Below, in pieces: positions 31,698-41,815 of a stretch of DNA of 64,000 nt. Under the pieces are notes generated by a model. The model saw only the letters and a list, made by a program, of their open reading frames with translations, had not been told where the DNA came from and made no database searches. Each line of letters begins with the position of its first letter. Positions within the stretch are counted from its first letter, which is position 1. The stretch covers positions 18,042,200 to 18,106,199 of the forward strand of contig LR990052.1 of NCBI GenBank assembly GCA_905147135.1, written 5' to 3'. The translations under genes were made by a program, and so were the position numbers. Source of the stretch: Blastobasis lacticolella (lineage: Eukaryota; Arthropoda; Insecta; Lepidoptera; Blastobasidae).

Positions 31698-31778
31698 TCT
31701 GGTGTTGTCCATAAACGGCGGTGACCATTTTCCATCAGGTGGCCCGTTTGCCTGTTTGTCTGCCGTTTAACTTAAAAA
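31698..31778 (+). mobile_element. Jockey-group LINE 3' tail fragment
   Basis: TGGTGTTGTCCATAAACGGC GGTGACCATTTTCCATCAGG TGGCCCG, then a short A-rich end. Confidence 0.75.
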
Positions 31779-31954
31779 ATAAGACTTGGCTTTTGTTATT
31801 TAGAAGAAAAGATCCAAATTCAAAGTAACAAAGAGCCTGCAAAATGTACGTTTAAAATTAAATCGTAGTAGGAGATCGTTTCGCGACAAATAGTAGAAAA
31901 TTAAGTATCACCGTATATAGTGCATTCATGTGATCAAAATATAGGAATAATAAA

Positions 31955-32082
31955 TTGTTGTATAAGTCGAAAAATAGCCAAAACTATCAAATACAATAGT
32001 CGTACAACCGTTGTCAATAAGACAACGCCTTAGAATTGCAGAAGGATTTGATAGTTTTGGATATTTTTCAACTTCAACAACA
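31955..32082. repeat. 128-bp hairpin with 36-bp arms
   Basis: The left arm (31955-31990) and the inverse of the right arm (32047-32082) match at 32 of 36 positions by eye. The shared core is CCAAAACTATCAA. The loop of about 56 bp contains a further GTTGTC/GACAAC pair. It could be a small MITE or a small-RNA precursor. Confidence 0.65.
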
Positions 32083-32770
32083 ATACAATATACCTTTCAA
32101 TCGCACGCATGCAATAGATAAGATGATACCGAAAATCAACAGTACCCATACTCTATCCATTTACTGTAAACCTGTTAGTTAACACTTATACATATATACA
32201 TATCTACATATTCATCAAACGTCTCCACTGTTTAATTTAACAGGATTTGATTAGCTATGATTATTGTCCTGCACATGACAATATAGAGGTACTCGTGTAT
32301 TACTGCTATTGTGGTTTGATACAATACTATTGTCTCTCTTGTTACATTGTATATCAATGTGATGTAGACATAATATGGTAGAGATTGAGATAGACATAGA
32401 CATAGACATAGACATTGATTTATTGATAAAATAATTTACAGGTAAAATAAATTAATTGCTTCAAATTAACAATCGTGATATCGTGATAGTATCTAATCCA
32501 ATATTAACAAATGTCATAAAAATAATTATAGCAATCCATCAATAATTAAATATTAATAATAATAATTTCTCAAGAAGTGATTAGTCATTAATTAAATAAA
32601 TAATGATATTCATAATGTCAATAATAATATAGCTAACGTTTGTCAATAATAAATTCATAGAAAAAATAATGGTACCAAAAAAAAAATTGTCATTTAATTA
32701 CTGATAAGGAAGTTACTGATAAGACAAGTGGTAAGATGGTTTGTTATTTGCAAACTTATCAAAGTATACC
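32083..32770. other. AT-rich with a GACATA microsatellite
   Basis: A (TAGACA)n run of about four units lies at 32391-32415, followed by TTATTGAT-type AT-rich sequence like that at 45230 and 54480, often found at LINE-derived ends. Confidence 0.5.
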
Positions 32771-32779
32771 TTACCGTGC

Positions 32780-32945
32780 CCACGGTGCGACTACGTTCGC
32801 GTACATCAACTTTACCCCTACTTACCCTTTTTCCCTAGCTTATAACCTTATTAATCACTCAATCTATTGTTGGAAACCGCATTAAAATCCGTTGCGTAGT
32901 TTAAGAGATCTAAGCGTTATAGGGAGAGACGGCGGGAAGCGACTT
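32780..32945. repeat. Dispersed lepidopteran repeat fragment
   Basis: CGACTACGTTCGCGTACATC, ACCGCATTAAAATCCGTTGC, AGAGATCTAAGCGTT and GCGACTTTGTTTTATA, same order as 9108-9245. Confidence 0.65.
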
Positions 32946-33155
32946 TGTTTTATACACACATTTTATTTTATTTTATTTTATTTATTAGGAAGCCAACAAA
33001 ATATGAAAACATAATAAAATTTTGTTTTTAAACTAACGTATTACACAACAATCATATTTCACTTACAGGCTAACTCAACATGTATAATTCAAAAAATAAT
33101 ATTTCGAACTAACTAAAATCTTGAATAAAACCTCTTTCTTTTCTATATATATATA

Positions 33156-33613
33156 TGTCGTCGCGTGAAGGAAAGGGTGTATCAGGATCATTGTCATCAG
33201 GGTGGTGATATCAGTATTAGATCGTCCAGATAAATTAAAGAAAAGGTTCACATTTACTCCACTGTATTTATTCCAATTCATTTTTGCACATCACTTATAA
33301 TTTCACTTGAAATCAGAGCAGTATCACAATGTAGGCAGTTGAGGTGATTAACTTTCTTATTTCAAAAGTGATTTTAAAATTACTTTATTTTCAAACGTAA
33401 ATAACACTTTCTATAAACGAAATGTGGAGACAGTTTCAAGACGCGTCACTCCTCGGCGGCGGTCGCGCCAAGAATGGCCGCCACTCGGCCCGAGTCGTGC
33501 CGTCGAGACTCTGTCAGCACGCCCCACCAGAGGGCGCACTCCCACTTCCGTTTTCTTCGTCATGAGTCCGTACTATTGACCACATGAGTCCGTACTATTG
33601 ACCGCATCCGTCA
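33156..33613 (-). repeat. Left LTR (458 bp)
   Basis: TGTCGTCGCGTGAAGG ... GACCGCATCCGTCA. Contains two tandem copies of a 22-bp unit starting CATGAGTCCGTACTATTGAC and, on the minus strand, AATAAA at 33384-33389 and 33267-33272. Confidence 0.92.
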
Positions 33614-34249
33614 CGGCCGTCCTGCTATACACACGTCCTCGTGTGTTATCTGAAACATGAAAACCATAGCACAGTACCATATTCGCTCGGTCACTTCTGA
33701 CCACAACACATCACCCAAGTAAGTCTTATGAATCATGTGATTGGATCTATCACGACTGCATTAACCCACCAATTCTTCACATAAAACATACGTCCATTAT
33801 CATTTATCATACTAAACTTCTGTAGATTGAGAGATAACAACATCATCTTGTACATAAATTATTCTTTATAAGTTGCCGACATAAATTCAGCTACGACTTC
33901 AGTTCATTAGAAAGGCGTGACAAGGTATAACACCAGACGGTTCATAAACCGTATCACAATTACCACCAATGAAGAAGGTTTAATCATCGTCACCAGTGTT
34001 TTCCCCTTGATGCTCTTGTTGAGTGGGAAACAAGCCCCAATCACAGAGCTCGCGTATCGTCCCCGACGTCCATTACTGTAGGTACTTAGATTCACTACAA
34101 ATATGTGACATACCTACATCAAATTTTCAGTACTCAGCAAAAGACCCAATGTTACTTCGAGTGGGATTGAAACACTCCTTCATTAAATGCCATATGATTT
34201 TTAATCATCCGTCAGCGCCATCCTAATTTAAAAAGAATAAGTAATGTTA
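33614..34249. other. LTR element interior, left part
   Basis: No gag or pol motif. No clear polypurine tract next to the left LTR; the minus strand reads only weakly purine-rich AGCAGGACGGCCG there. Confidence 0.5.
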
Positions 34250-34865
34250 CCATACAGGAGAAATGACACACAGGCGACGAACCACCACACGACGGACGCC
34301 ATCAGTCGGGCCGCCACGCAATCAGGCCGCCACGCAACCAGGCCGCCACGCAACTGGACCTGCACACAAGCGAAATACCACACAGACTAGGTGCCACACA
34401 GGTTGGGTGTCACTCTGGTCAGTGCCACTCTAATCGTCAAACTATGAGTTTATTCATCATATATCCTGTGTCACGTCTACCAAAGTACGATACAGGTAAG
34501 ATGTCACACACGGGTAAATTTCACAGGGGCATAATGCCACACATAAAAATGCCACACCGGCGAAATGCCATACAGGTAGAATGCCTCACAGGCTAAATAC
34601 CACACAGACTTAATGTCACACAGACTATGCCACACAGGCGAAATGCCAAACAGGCGGGATGCCACACAGGCGGGAGCTACACAGGCGGGAGCCACACAGG
34701 CGGGAGCCACACAAGCGGGAGCCACACAGGCGGGAGCCACACAGGCGGGAGCCACACAGGCGGGAGCCACACAGACGGGAGCCACACAGGCGGGAGCCAC
34801 ACAGGCGGGAGCCACACAGGCGGGAGCCACACAGGCGGGAGCCACACAGGCGGGAGCCACCCAGG
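34250..34865 (+). repeat. 15-bp minisatellite with degenerate flank
   Basis: Thirteen near-perfect copies of ACAGGCGGGAGCCAC fill 34666-34860 (variants CTAC, ACAAG and ACAGAC at single units). To the left, from about 34250, lie degenerate 15-16 bp relatives (ACAGGCGAAATGCCAC type, GGCCGCCACGCA type). Because 15 is divisible by three the array is open in several frames, giving artefactual pentapeptide ORFs such as ATQAG on one strand and CVAPA on the other. Confidence 0.92.
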
Positions 34866-36700
34866 CGTTAATAAACATTGCCAACATATAAGCTCAGTGT
34901 TGTTCATTCGTCACATTTTTTAAACCAGTAGGTACTAATAGACTCTAGTAATACCTCTTTCTATAATATAGGGGCACCACTGTAGTAGCCGTACTTATAT
35001 AGCCACTGCTAGACTATACAGTATACTTTTTAATATGAAATTGCATAAATCATGAAGTAGTAACTTTAACACGCTTTACTTCACTAATAGCTGTCTATAG
35101 ACTCTCAGCTCGTGGTCAATTCTTCGACCAAATCTGCACTAAGTCAGTGATAGGTAACACAGTCATATCTGCTATCATAACACGTAATAACGGTCTACCA
35201 GTTACATAACAAGTAATCGTCACAGACTCGAACAAATGTTCACGGTGATATCTCTACAAAAACAACATTATCTCTACTGCTCAATATCAAAACTAAATCA
35301 GGAGTTTAATAATATGAAGCTCTCACGTTTATCTGTTACGCCAGTCATAGGTAAGTTGTTATCCAGTTCATATGTTACCACACCAAAACTAAACAAGTAA
35401 TAATCATCGTCATCAATTTTAACTGTTCGAACAAGTATACTCTATTTAGAGTTTACGTTATGTTTTAGCCTCCCATTTTGAAACGATTTAACAATGATTG
35501 TAATAATGAAGGTGTCCCATATACAGACGCCTTCTAAAAAAAAAATTACAACATTAAATTTGCCATCTACAGCCACAACATCGAGACTTTCGGGGCTATC
35601 ACACACATGATTTCCAGGCCACTCCAAGTCAGCCAAATAAATCAGGATATTTGACCTCAACAACAGTTCAGGTACTACTAAACTTGTACTGGCAGAAGGA
35701 TATAAAATCTCACCATTGCTTACACTGCCTCATCTTACTGGTACAAAAACAGAACTCGAAAAAGTTACTTTATATCGGTAATCATGGAAATTTCAGTACT
35801 CGGAGCTAAAGTTAATTTAATAAACCGACTATTGAACAATCACCAAAATATCTGGACTTTCTTAACATCATTATCGTTTAACATTTTCTCACAAAGATTG
35901 AAACAACTACCTTCTATTAGCCACGCTCCCATAGCCTCCATCAGGCCGGTAAGCAACCATAAAACTCTCCCATAGGCTCCATTAGCCCACCATCAGTGAT
36001 GAAACACGATCACCTCCATCCGATGATGCGAATTACGAAATTTTAAGAAAACAAAACTATCACATAAATCTTATAAAAACCTCGGCTCGATAGACATCAC
36101 ATATTGAGTTAGCTTCTTAGATAGATCCGTCTAACAAAGTCTTTAACCAGGTCAAACTAAGTCATATTAACATAGAACAAATGGTTTTCGGTCGAACTAA
36201 GTCACAGGTTTATCTTTAGTTACTCAAAACATAAATCGAAATTATCTACCGTCAATCAGTTCACTTACTCGTATTTACTTTTTCTTTCGATTAATAACTT
36301 GATACCAACATAAAATTAAATTACTAACCAAACTACCCCTTTTTTTCCGTTTTGTAGTATTAAAAGAAACGTATATGAGTGATCCCATTGTTACCGCGGA
36401 TATCTTCTGTAACATTGGGAAACTACGACCACAATAACAAACATACTGAAATATGGAAAAGTTCGTTCGAATGTCTCCTGTTAAATGTAAACAAACACGC
36501 TAACAATTTTTCTCTTTTTTTTTTTCGATACATGTTGGCACCCTCCCGCTCGCATAGAAATCGCGGAGATCTTTGCTGGGTCATTATTGAAATTTTGCAC
36601 ATTCGAAGCCTATCCTATCTCTAAGATACAACATCCTAAAGTACACCAGCTAATTGTTCCACAAACTCACTGCTACGGCATCCCTGCCACACTGTTATTA
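34866..36700. other. LTR element interior, middle
   Basis: AT-rich, with only short open frames. The minus-strand 73-codon frame at 35442-35663 shows no retroviral-type motif that I can name. Confidence 0.5.
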
Positions 36701-36736
36701 TCAAATATTTACTTAATCAGCAATCTGGATCGATTT

Positions 36737-36893
36737 ATGGTGACGGGAAAAGTCGAAGGCAAGAGACCCAGAGGCCGAAGTCCGAAGAGATGGGCGGACC
36801 AAATATCCGAACGATACATCCGTCAACGTCGCATTACATCAGGCGACCGATGGAGACAAACTCCGAAGATGTCACGATCCTCAGCAGTGAGGT
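36737..36893 (+). pseudogene. RTE-group LINE C-terminal fragment inside the LTR element
   Basis: Encodes VTGKVEGKRPRGRSPKRWADQI and GDRWRQ, the GKR-RGR-P-RW signature that precedes the C-terminus of RTE-type pol proteins, then a stop and an AAGAAGAAG run. It is either a nested insertion or captured sequence. Confidence 0.75.
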
Positions 36894-36895
36894 AA

Positions 36896-37944
36896 CGATC
36901 AAGAAGAAGAAGTCAATCAGCGGCAGTACCACCATAACGATGCTTACGTACTCAATTTATAAAAATAATAGGACTATGCTTTCAAGTATTTCTTATTCTT
37001 GTTTTCCGATAACTGACGTGATGTTGGTAATACGTTAAATCATAGCGTGTTTCAAGATGGGAAAATAATCTTAGATTAAATGTCACTTTTTTAATTTTAA
37101 CACAGCGTACTGTAACATTTAGAGGGATTTAACATAATTCTTTATTTGACATAGGTACCCGCAAAAGCTAATATTTATTAAACTTGGCAGTAGTTTTTGA
37201 CATCTTTACCAACAATTTGTAACACTGACCATAAATGACGTTCTTTTTGTTTTGTTTACATTCTTTCTATTTGAAGTTTCACTAAAGATACAAATTAACC
37301 TGCCCTTCTCTCTACTAAGGGCATCAATAGTGTTTCTGTCAGAATACTTTTCTGAATTATCAAAGTAAATAACTCTTAAAATCTGCTAGGGAGCCTCTTT
37401 TCAGCACAGGTTTTTACCAAATAATAATTATGTATAGGACTCACCAGATAGAGAGGAACTGTCAATATCACATCATTTCTCAGTCATGTACGCAACACTC
37501 GCAGATTGTCTACCATCGTCCCATGTTGAAACAATCACGTTGAGGCTACCAGTCCAGCGTTGCATTGCAATGTTGTTCTCGTAGGTGAAGCGAACCGTTG
37601 TACACCATTGTTATGCAATAGAAGAAAATAATTGTATTAGTAAAACTTAAAAAATAAAAAAATAATAATCGTTTTATTTATCTGCAGAAATTTAAGCAAT
37701 TAAATTAATTGTGGTGTCAAACCACACTGCTAAATGAATCTAAATCTAAGCATTTACTTTAACTTCATTGAATAAACTTTAGCTGGCTAATTTAGAACTA
37801 CGCAAATTACTCAACTAACACTATTTATTTTTGTTAAAAGAGGGGAATATTTTACATGAGTAATCTAAATTAAGTTTCGCAAAAACAAAGAATACATACC
37901 AAAGTGCCGTCCATAGTAAGTTTCACTCGATTTTTAATAATGGT
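36896..37944. other. LTR element interior, right part
   Basis: AT-rich, no coding motif or shared repeat recognised. Confidence 0.45.
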
Positions 37945-37995
37945 GTCAATATCCCAATGGTGCTCTCGAAGGCCCGAGGTCTGCCTTGACCATAA
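37945..37995 (-). mobile_element. SINE family A tail fragment inside the LTR element
   Basis: GGTGTCAATATCCCAATGGT GCTCTCGAAGGCCC and GTCTGCCTTGACCATA, the inverted 3' part of SINE A. Confidence 0.6.
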
Positions 37996-38243
37996 CCAAT
38001 TGGTACAGATGATTTGTTGTTTACTTTATAAATCCCCCAATCTGTCTGACGAAGTCTTTGTCTTATATCTCGGGGTGTTTGGACTCTTGGCTGCGCTTTG
38101 AACGTGTTTAATCATTTTATATTTTAATGTAGGCAATTCAACTGGATCGAGTAATCACTTTCCTTTTATTATTACGCTTCCACAAAGCGTTATCTGCATT
38201 TTCTTTGTCGCTTCTCATCATACCATCTCTTGGGCGTTGCGTT

Positions 38244-38261
38244 CGTCATCACCGCTTCTGA
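38244..38261 (-). other. Candidate primer-binding site
   Basis: Directly next to the right LTR, the minus strand reads TCAGAAGCGGTGATGACG. Its first 10 bases resemble the complement of the 3' end of an insect tRNA-Leu (TCAGAAGTGG), without the TGGTG that pairs with the CCA end. This supports minus orientation, but the match is short. Confidence 0.35.
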
Positions 38262-38719
38262 TGTCGTCGCGTGAAGGAAAGGGTGTATCAGGATCATTGT
38301 CATCAGGGTGGTGATATCAGTATTAGATCGTCCAGATAAATTAAAGAAAAGGTTCACATTTACTCCACTGTATTTATTCCAATTCATTTTTGCACATCAC
38401 TTATAATTTCACTTGAAATCAGAGCAGTATCACAATGTAGGCAGTTGAGGTGATTAACTTTCTTATTTCAAAAGTGATTTTAAAATTACTTTATTTTCAA
38501 ACGTAAATAACACTTTCTATAAACGAAATGTGGAGACAGTTTCAAGACGCGTCACTCCTCGGCGGCGGTCGCGCCAAGAATGGCCGCCACTCGGTCCGAG
38601 TCGTGCCGTCGAGACTCTGTCAGCACGCCCCACCAGAGGGCGCACTCCCACTTCCGTTTTCTTCGTCATGAGTCCGTACTATTGACCACATGAGTCCGTA
38701 CTATTGACCGCATCCGTCA
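38262..38719 (-). repeat. Right LTR (458 bp)
   Basis: Same length as the left LTR with one visible difference (CGGTCCGAG here, CGGCCCGAG at the left). Followed by TATATA, matching the left flank. Confidence 0.92.
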
Positions 38720-38763
38720 TATATATTAAACCATATAACTCAAAAGTTGTTGCGTTACAGTTT

Positions 38764-38970
38764 AAATCCATCTGCTTCGGAAGCTGTTTAACCAGTCTCA
38801 GGGTCCGCAGCGAAAGATGCCAACCCCGCTTTGCCAACGGTATTAAGAGGCACGCCTAACGAGTGGCGAGCTCGTTGCGGTGCTGAACTTCGACTAGCCC
38901 CAAAGTAGGAAACGGTCACCACCCACCCAGTTACCGGACTCTGCGTGCGATGCTTAACTTTGGTTGTCAA
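38764..38970 (-). mobile_element. 5S-rRNA-derived SINE (family C), copy 2
   Basis: On the minus strand CAAAGTTAAGCATCGCACGC and GGTGACCGTTTCCTACTTTG correspond to 5S internal promoter regions. The shared body (GGGGCTAGTCGAAGTTCAGC, AACGAGCTCGCCACTCGTTA) and GAGACTGGTTAAACAGCTTC follow. The 5' end is truncated. Confidence 0.8.
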
Positions 38971-39239
38971 TTTTGCACTAGATACCACCAGGGACGTTTT
39001 TTATAGATTAGATTTAGATTTTAGATTTATTTATTTCTCTCTTAAAGTTCTTACATAATTCTAATAATTTCTTTCATACCAGAAAGCAAATAATTAATAA
39101 ATTGAAATAATATAAATTAATGTCAATATAGAAAATTAATACATAAAATTACACTTAGGTAAAATGATACAAAGCATGTCAAATTTCCAAAATAATAGTA
39201 CCAGTAAGGTGAAGGTAGGTAGGTAGGAAAAAATAGGTA
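38971..39239. other. AT-rich, no feature recognised
   Basis: Starts with a TTAGATTTAGATTTTAGATT run. Confidence 0.4.
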
Positions 39240-39420
39240 TCTATTCGAATAATATTAATATAAGAAAGCGTAAAAGTTTGTATGTTTGTAAGTTTGTATG
39301 TTGGAGGTGATCTCCTAAACTACTGTAACGATTTAAAAAAAAACTTTACTAATAGGAAGCTACATTATTTCCTAATAGCATAGGGTACTTTAATCTCGGA
39401 AAAATTTACTCAGGTCCGAA
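39240..39420. repeat. Diverged dispersed lepidopteran repeat
   Basis: AAGCGTAAAAGTTTGTATG, GGAAGCTACATTATTTCCTA and AACTGCGCGG follow the order seen at 11880-12115 and 57600-57785. Confidence 0.5.
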
Positions 39421-39465
39421 CTGCGCGGTAAAAACCGCTGAGTACGTCCAATATTCCCAAACTTT

Positions 39466-39720
39466 TCACACACAGCCCGTAACAGTCCACTGCAGGGCTT
39501 AGGGCCTCTTCCACGAAAATGGAGCTTATTGCCATAATCTCCACGCTTGGCAGGCGGGTTGGAGATCGCAGTGTTTAAATATTTCAATGGAAAATGCTGC
39601 TGCCCATTTCCAGACTACGGAGACTCTTGATCTTTTGCCTCGAAAACATTAGTCGCCTTGTACGACACCCACGAGTGTAAGAGGTTGGTGCTATTCTACT
39701 CCGCCGGATACCACACGGCC
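39466..39720 (-). mobile_element. RTE-tail short element, full length
   Basis: CACAGCCCGTAACAGTCCAC at the left and CGCCGGATACCACACGGCC at the right. The GAT tail is reduced. Confidence 0.87.
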
Positions 39721-39739
39721 TAAACTTTTAGTTAGTTCA

Positions 39740-40348
39740 ATTATAACCTAACCGACAGAAAAAGTCTAATTACATCCGACCAAGTTTACTTAAGCTCAAA
39801 TATTTTATTTACTACAAAACCGATTTTAAATAAACACAGCAGATAACCATCTCGATTAAACTGGCTTTCAAATAGGACCAAATCGGTCCATTCGTTTGGA
39901 AGCTACGACGCCACAGACAGATACACATAGCCACAGATAGACAGTTACACATGTTATACTTATAATGTAATAATCATTTTGGCGTTAATATCCCGGTTGT
40001 GCTCTCGAGAACGAGGGCCCGGGGTCCGCCTTAACCATGATCCAGGATTTGGCGATCAGTTAATTACAATGGAGCGACTACCATCTGAACTCCATGACCC
40101 TGCTACCAAATGAACCTGACCAGCTTGGATCACTGTTACAAATACAGTTGCTGAATTTACAGGTTTCATCACGATGTTTTCTCTCACCGTAGAAGCATCG
40201 GTTAGTACATACTAAGAAAAGAGTCATTGGTACATGGCCGCAGCGGGATTCGAACCCGGTGCCTCTCGTCTACGAGTTGGATACTCGCCCGGCTGCCGAC
40301 GCTCTGACATGTTATCTTATAATAGCCCTCTTTTTTCGTCGGGGATTA
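39740..40348 (+). repeat. Dispersed lepidopteran repeat interrupted by SINE A
   Basis: GACCAAGTTTACTTAAGC, AAACCGATTTTAAATAAAC and GCCACAGACAGATACACATA precede the SINE at 39967. The 3' end, CCCTCTTTTTTCGTCGGGG, resumes at 40323, as in 3780-4095. Confidence 0.7.
39967..40306 (-). mobile_element. SINE family A, full length, with long target duplication
   Basis: Complete 340-bp copy on the minus strand, from the inverted tail GTAATAATCATTTTGGCGTT to the tRNA-like head (inverted B box GGGATTCGAACCCGG, GTTGGATACTCGCCCGGC). It is flanked by ACATGTTATACTTATAAT (39949-39966) and ACATGTTATCTTATAAT (40307-40323), a 17-18 bp target duplication with one single-base indel. This fixes the family's true ends. 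Confidence 0.92.
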
Positions 40349-40361
40349 TAAATCGAATTGT

Positions 40362-40398
40362 ACCTACTTTTCCACATGAGCAATGTGGAAAAGTAGGT
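40362..40398. repeat. Perfect 16-bp palindrome with 5-nt loop
   Basis: ACCTACTTTTCCACAT / GAGCA / ATGTGGAAAAGTAGGT. A perfect stem without a U-run, so not a terminator in any usual sense. Confidence 0.75.
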
Positions 40399-40504
40399 TC
40401 GATAAGTAGGAATAATATCAGTCACGAACAATGTAACTGCTATTATTCCAAGTATTCCAAACCCACCTGTTGCTTATGAAATGTGGATGGAAAAATCATG
40501 AGTT

Positions 40505-40720
40505 AAAAGCTGGTTAACGCGGTAATCCGGCACGTCCACGCCGATACAATGGGCACCCGTGAACCGGTAATCTCTGGATAACCGGTTCGATTCCCACACC
40601 AGTATTTAGCGATGATACATTTGGATTGGTTTTGTGATAGCCGCGCCCGGATATTACTGTTCTGGCGATCGATCTGTGCTTTGGACTGGGTTGGATTATT
40701 ATTAGTTTAGTAGAATATTA
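40505..40720 (+). mobile_element. Third tRNA-like SINE (tentative)
   Basis: A tRNA-like segment with a good B box (ACCGGTTCGATTCCCAC), then ACCAGTATTTAGCGATGATA and TTTTGTGATAGCC. It resembles lepidopteran tRNA SINEs whose head ends in GGTTCGATTCCCACACCA. Only one copy is in the window. Confidence 0.5.
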
Positions 40721-40726
40721 AGTGCT

Positions 40727-40897
40727 CAGATTGGATCATGGTTACACATTCAGTTGCCTAAATGTGCAGGTTTCATCACGATGTTTTCCCTCACCGTAAG
40801 AGGATCGGTTAGAATTCAGCTAATATACATAACTCAGAAAAGGGTCATAGGTACATCGCCGCAGTAGGATTCGAACCTCTCGTTTACGACTCGCGAA
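40727..40897 (-). mobile_element. SINE family A, 5' half
   Basis: GATTGGATCATGGTTACACA to the tRNA-like head, with inverted B box AGGATTCGAACCTC. The tail half is missing. Confidence 0.8.
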
Positions 40898-41009
40898 ATC
40901 ATCACTTTAAGATATCTTAGGCTTAAAATCAGGGCACAGGCTTTCATGACAGATGTGAAGCTGAGTGAGCTTCATCGCCAAATAAAATTTTGTATGGGGA
41001 CAGTAATGA
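40898..41009. other. Short unassigned spacer
   Basis: Nothing recognised between two SINE A fragments. Confidence 0.35.
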
Positions 41010-41125
41010 ACATCTCAGGCCTCACAGAGGCAATCGCTCCACTATAATTATATGATGTGCCAAGTGCTGGATCGTGACCCTCGTGCGCAAGAGCACACGG
41101 ACATTAACGCCAAGATGATTTTTTA
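41010..41125 (+). mobile_element. SINE family A, 3' fragment
   Basis: GAGGCAATCGCTCCACTATA to CACGGACATTAACGCCAAGA TGATTTTTTA. Confidence 0.75.
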
Positions 41126-41604
41126 TTTTTTTATCTTGATTTCGTAGCAAACAGAATGACACCAGCATTCAAAAATCAGAATCACAATTGTAATCGTTAC
41201 ACCTCGCTGACATTCATCGGCCAGGACACGAAATGAAATAAATAAACGGCGCTCTTTCCATTTCCTATTATTTTACGCGACAGGATTTACCACTGTATTC
41301 GCATGTTTATATTTGTGCAACAGTTTCGTTACTGTCGCGTTGAATAAAACATTATGTAGGTGTGTGTAAACTGACAAAATTTATTAAATATGCGTTTGCT
41401 TACAATGTAATATTTGATTGCAAACAACGTTTTGGCGTTGTATTGTTCTGTACGTCTAGCATAAGATGCTCACGCGCGCGATAAGCGAGGAAAGGCGCGA
41501 CATAGATACTGCTATCTCTTTCATTTTAGTATTGAGAGAAGGAAACAAACGCTTTCCCGTGGCGCGAGCTGTGTCGCGGACACACTTGTGATAGCTGTGC
41601 ACTA
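41126..41604. other. No feature recognised
   Basis: Unassigned; CG-rich near 41470-41480 (GCGCGCG). Confidence 0.4.
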
Positions 41605-41668
41605 CTGTGCAGGCCCTCGCGAGAACACAACGTGACTGACACCAAGATGACGATGATGATGATGATTT
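41605..41668 (+). mobile_element. SINE family A tail with GAT microsatellite
   Basis: GTGCAGGCCCTCGCGAGAAC, CACCAAGATGACGATGATGA TGATG. Confidence 0.55.
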
Positions 41669-41671
41669 TTT

Positions 41672-41815
41672 TTTATTGCCTAGCGGGCGTACACGGCCAG
41701 ACACTGCACCTTGTGGGAAGTGGTCCGTCGTCAAGGATATTTACAACTGAAGGAGAACCGATGTGGTGCCGGCCGAAGATACCTATGAGCATGCCTTTTA
41801 AAGAACAATAACCAA
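41672..41815 (-). mobile_element. LINE 3' tail (family of 5131-5395)
   Basis: Poly-T start, TATTGCCTAGCGGGCGTACA, GGGAAGTGGTCCGTCGTCAA and GATGTGGTGCCGGCCGAAGA TACC. Confidence 0.7.

Larger units (their letters stand above)
33156..38719 (-). mobile_element. Non-autonomous LTR retrotransposon (LARD-like), 5.56 kb
   Basis: Two direct 458-bp repeats bound 4648 bp of internal sequence. Each LTR starts TG and ends CA. Both outer flanks read TATATA, consistent with a 4-6 bp target duplication into a TA-rich site as favoured by some Ty3/gypsy elements. The LTRs differ at one base by eye, so insertion was recent. No gag, protease, reverse transcriptase or integrase motif is visible inside. Instead there is a minisatellite (34250-34865), an RTE LINE fragment and a SINE fragment. 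Orientation is inferred as minus from AATAAA signals inside the LTR and a possible tRNA-Leu-type primer site next to the right LTR. An alternative is a decayed autonomous element whose LTRs were homogenised by gene conversion. Confidence 0.85.

Noticed and set aside
34640..34865. CRISPR-like array
   Set aside because: The 15-bp units are directly adjacent with no unique spacers, and the genome is eukaryotic.
34504..34923. Repeat-protein ORFs with ATQAG or CVAPA pentapeptides
   Set aside because: They are produced by a 15-bp minisatellite that is open in several frames on both strands; no start context, domain or selection on a protein is visible.
33156..38719. Endogenous retrovirus with an envelope gene
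   Set aside because: No gag, pol or env motif is visible between the LTRs.
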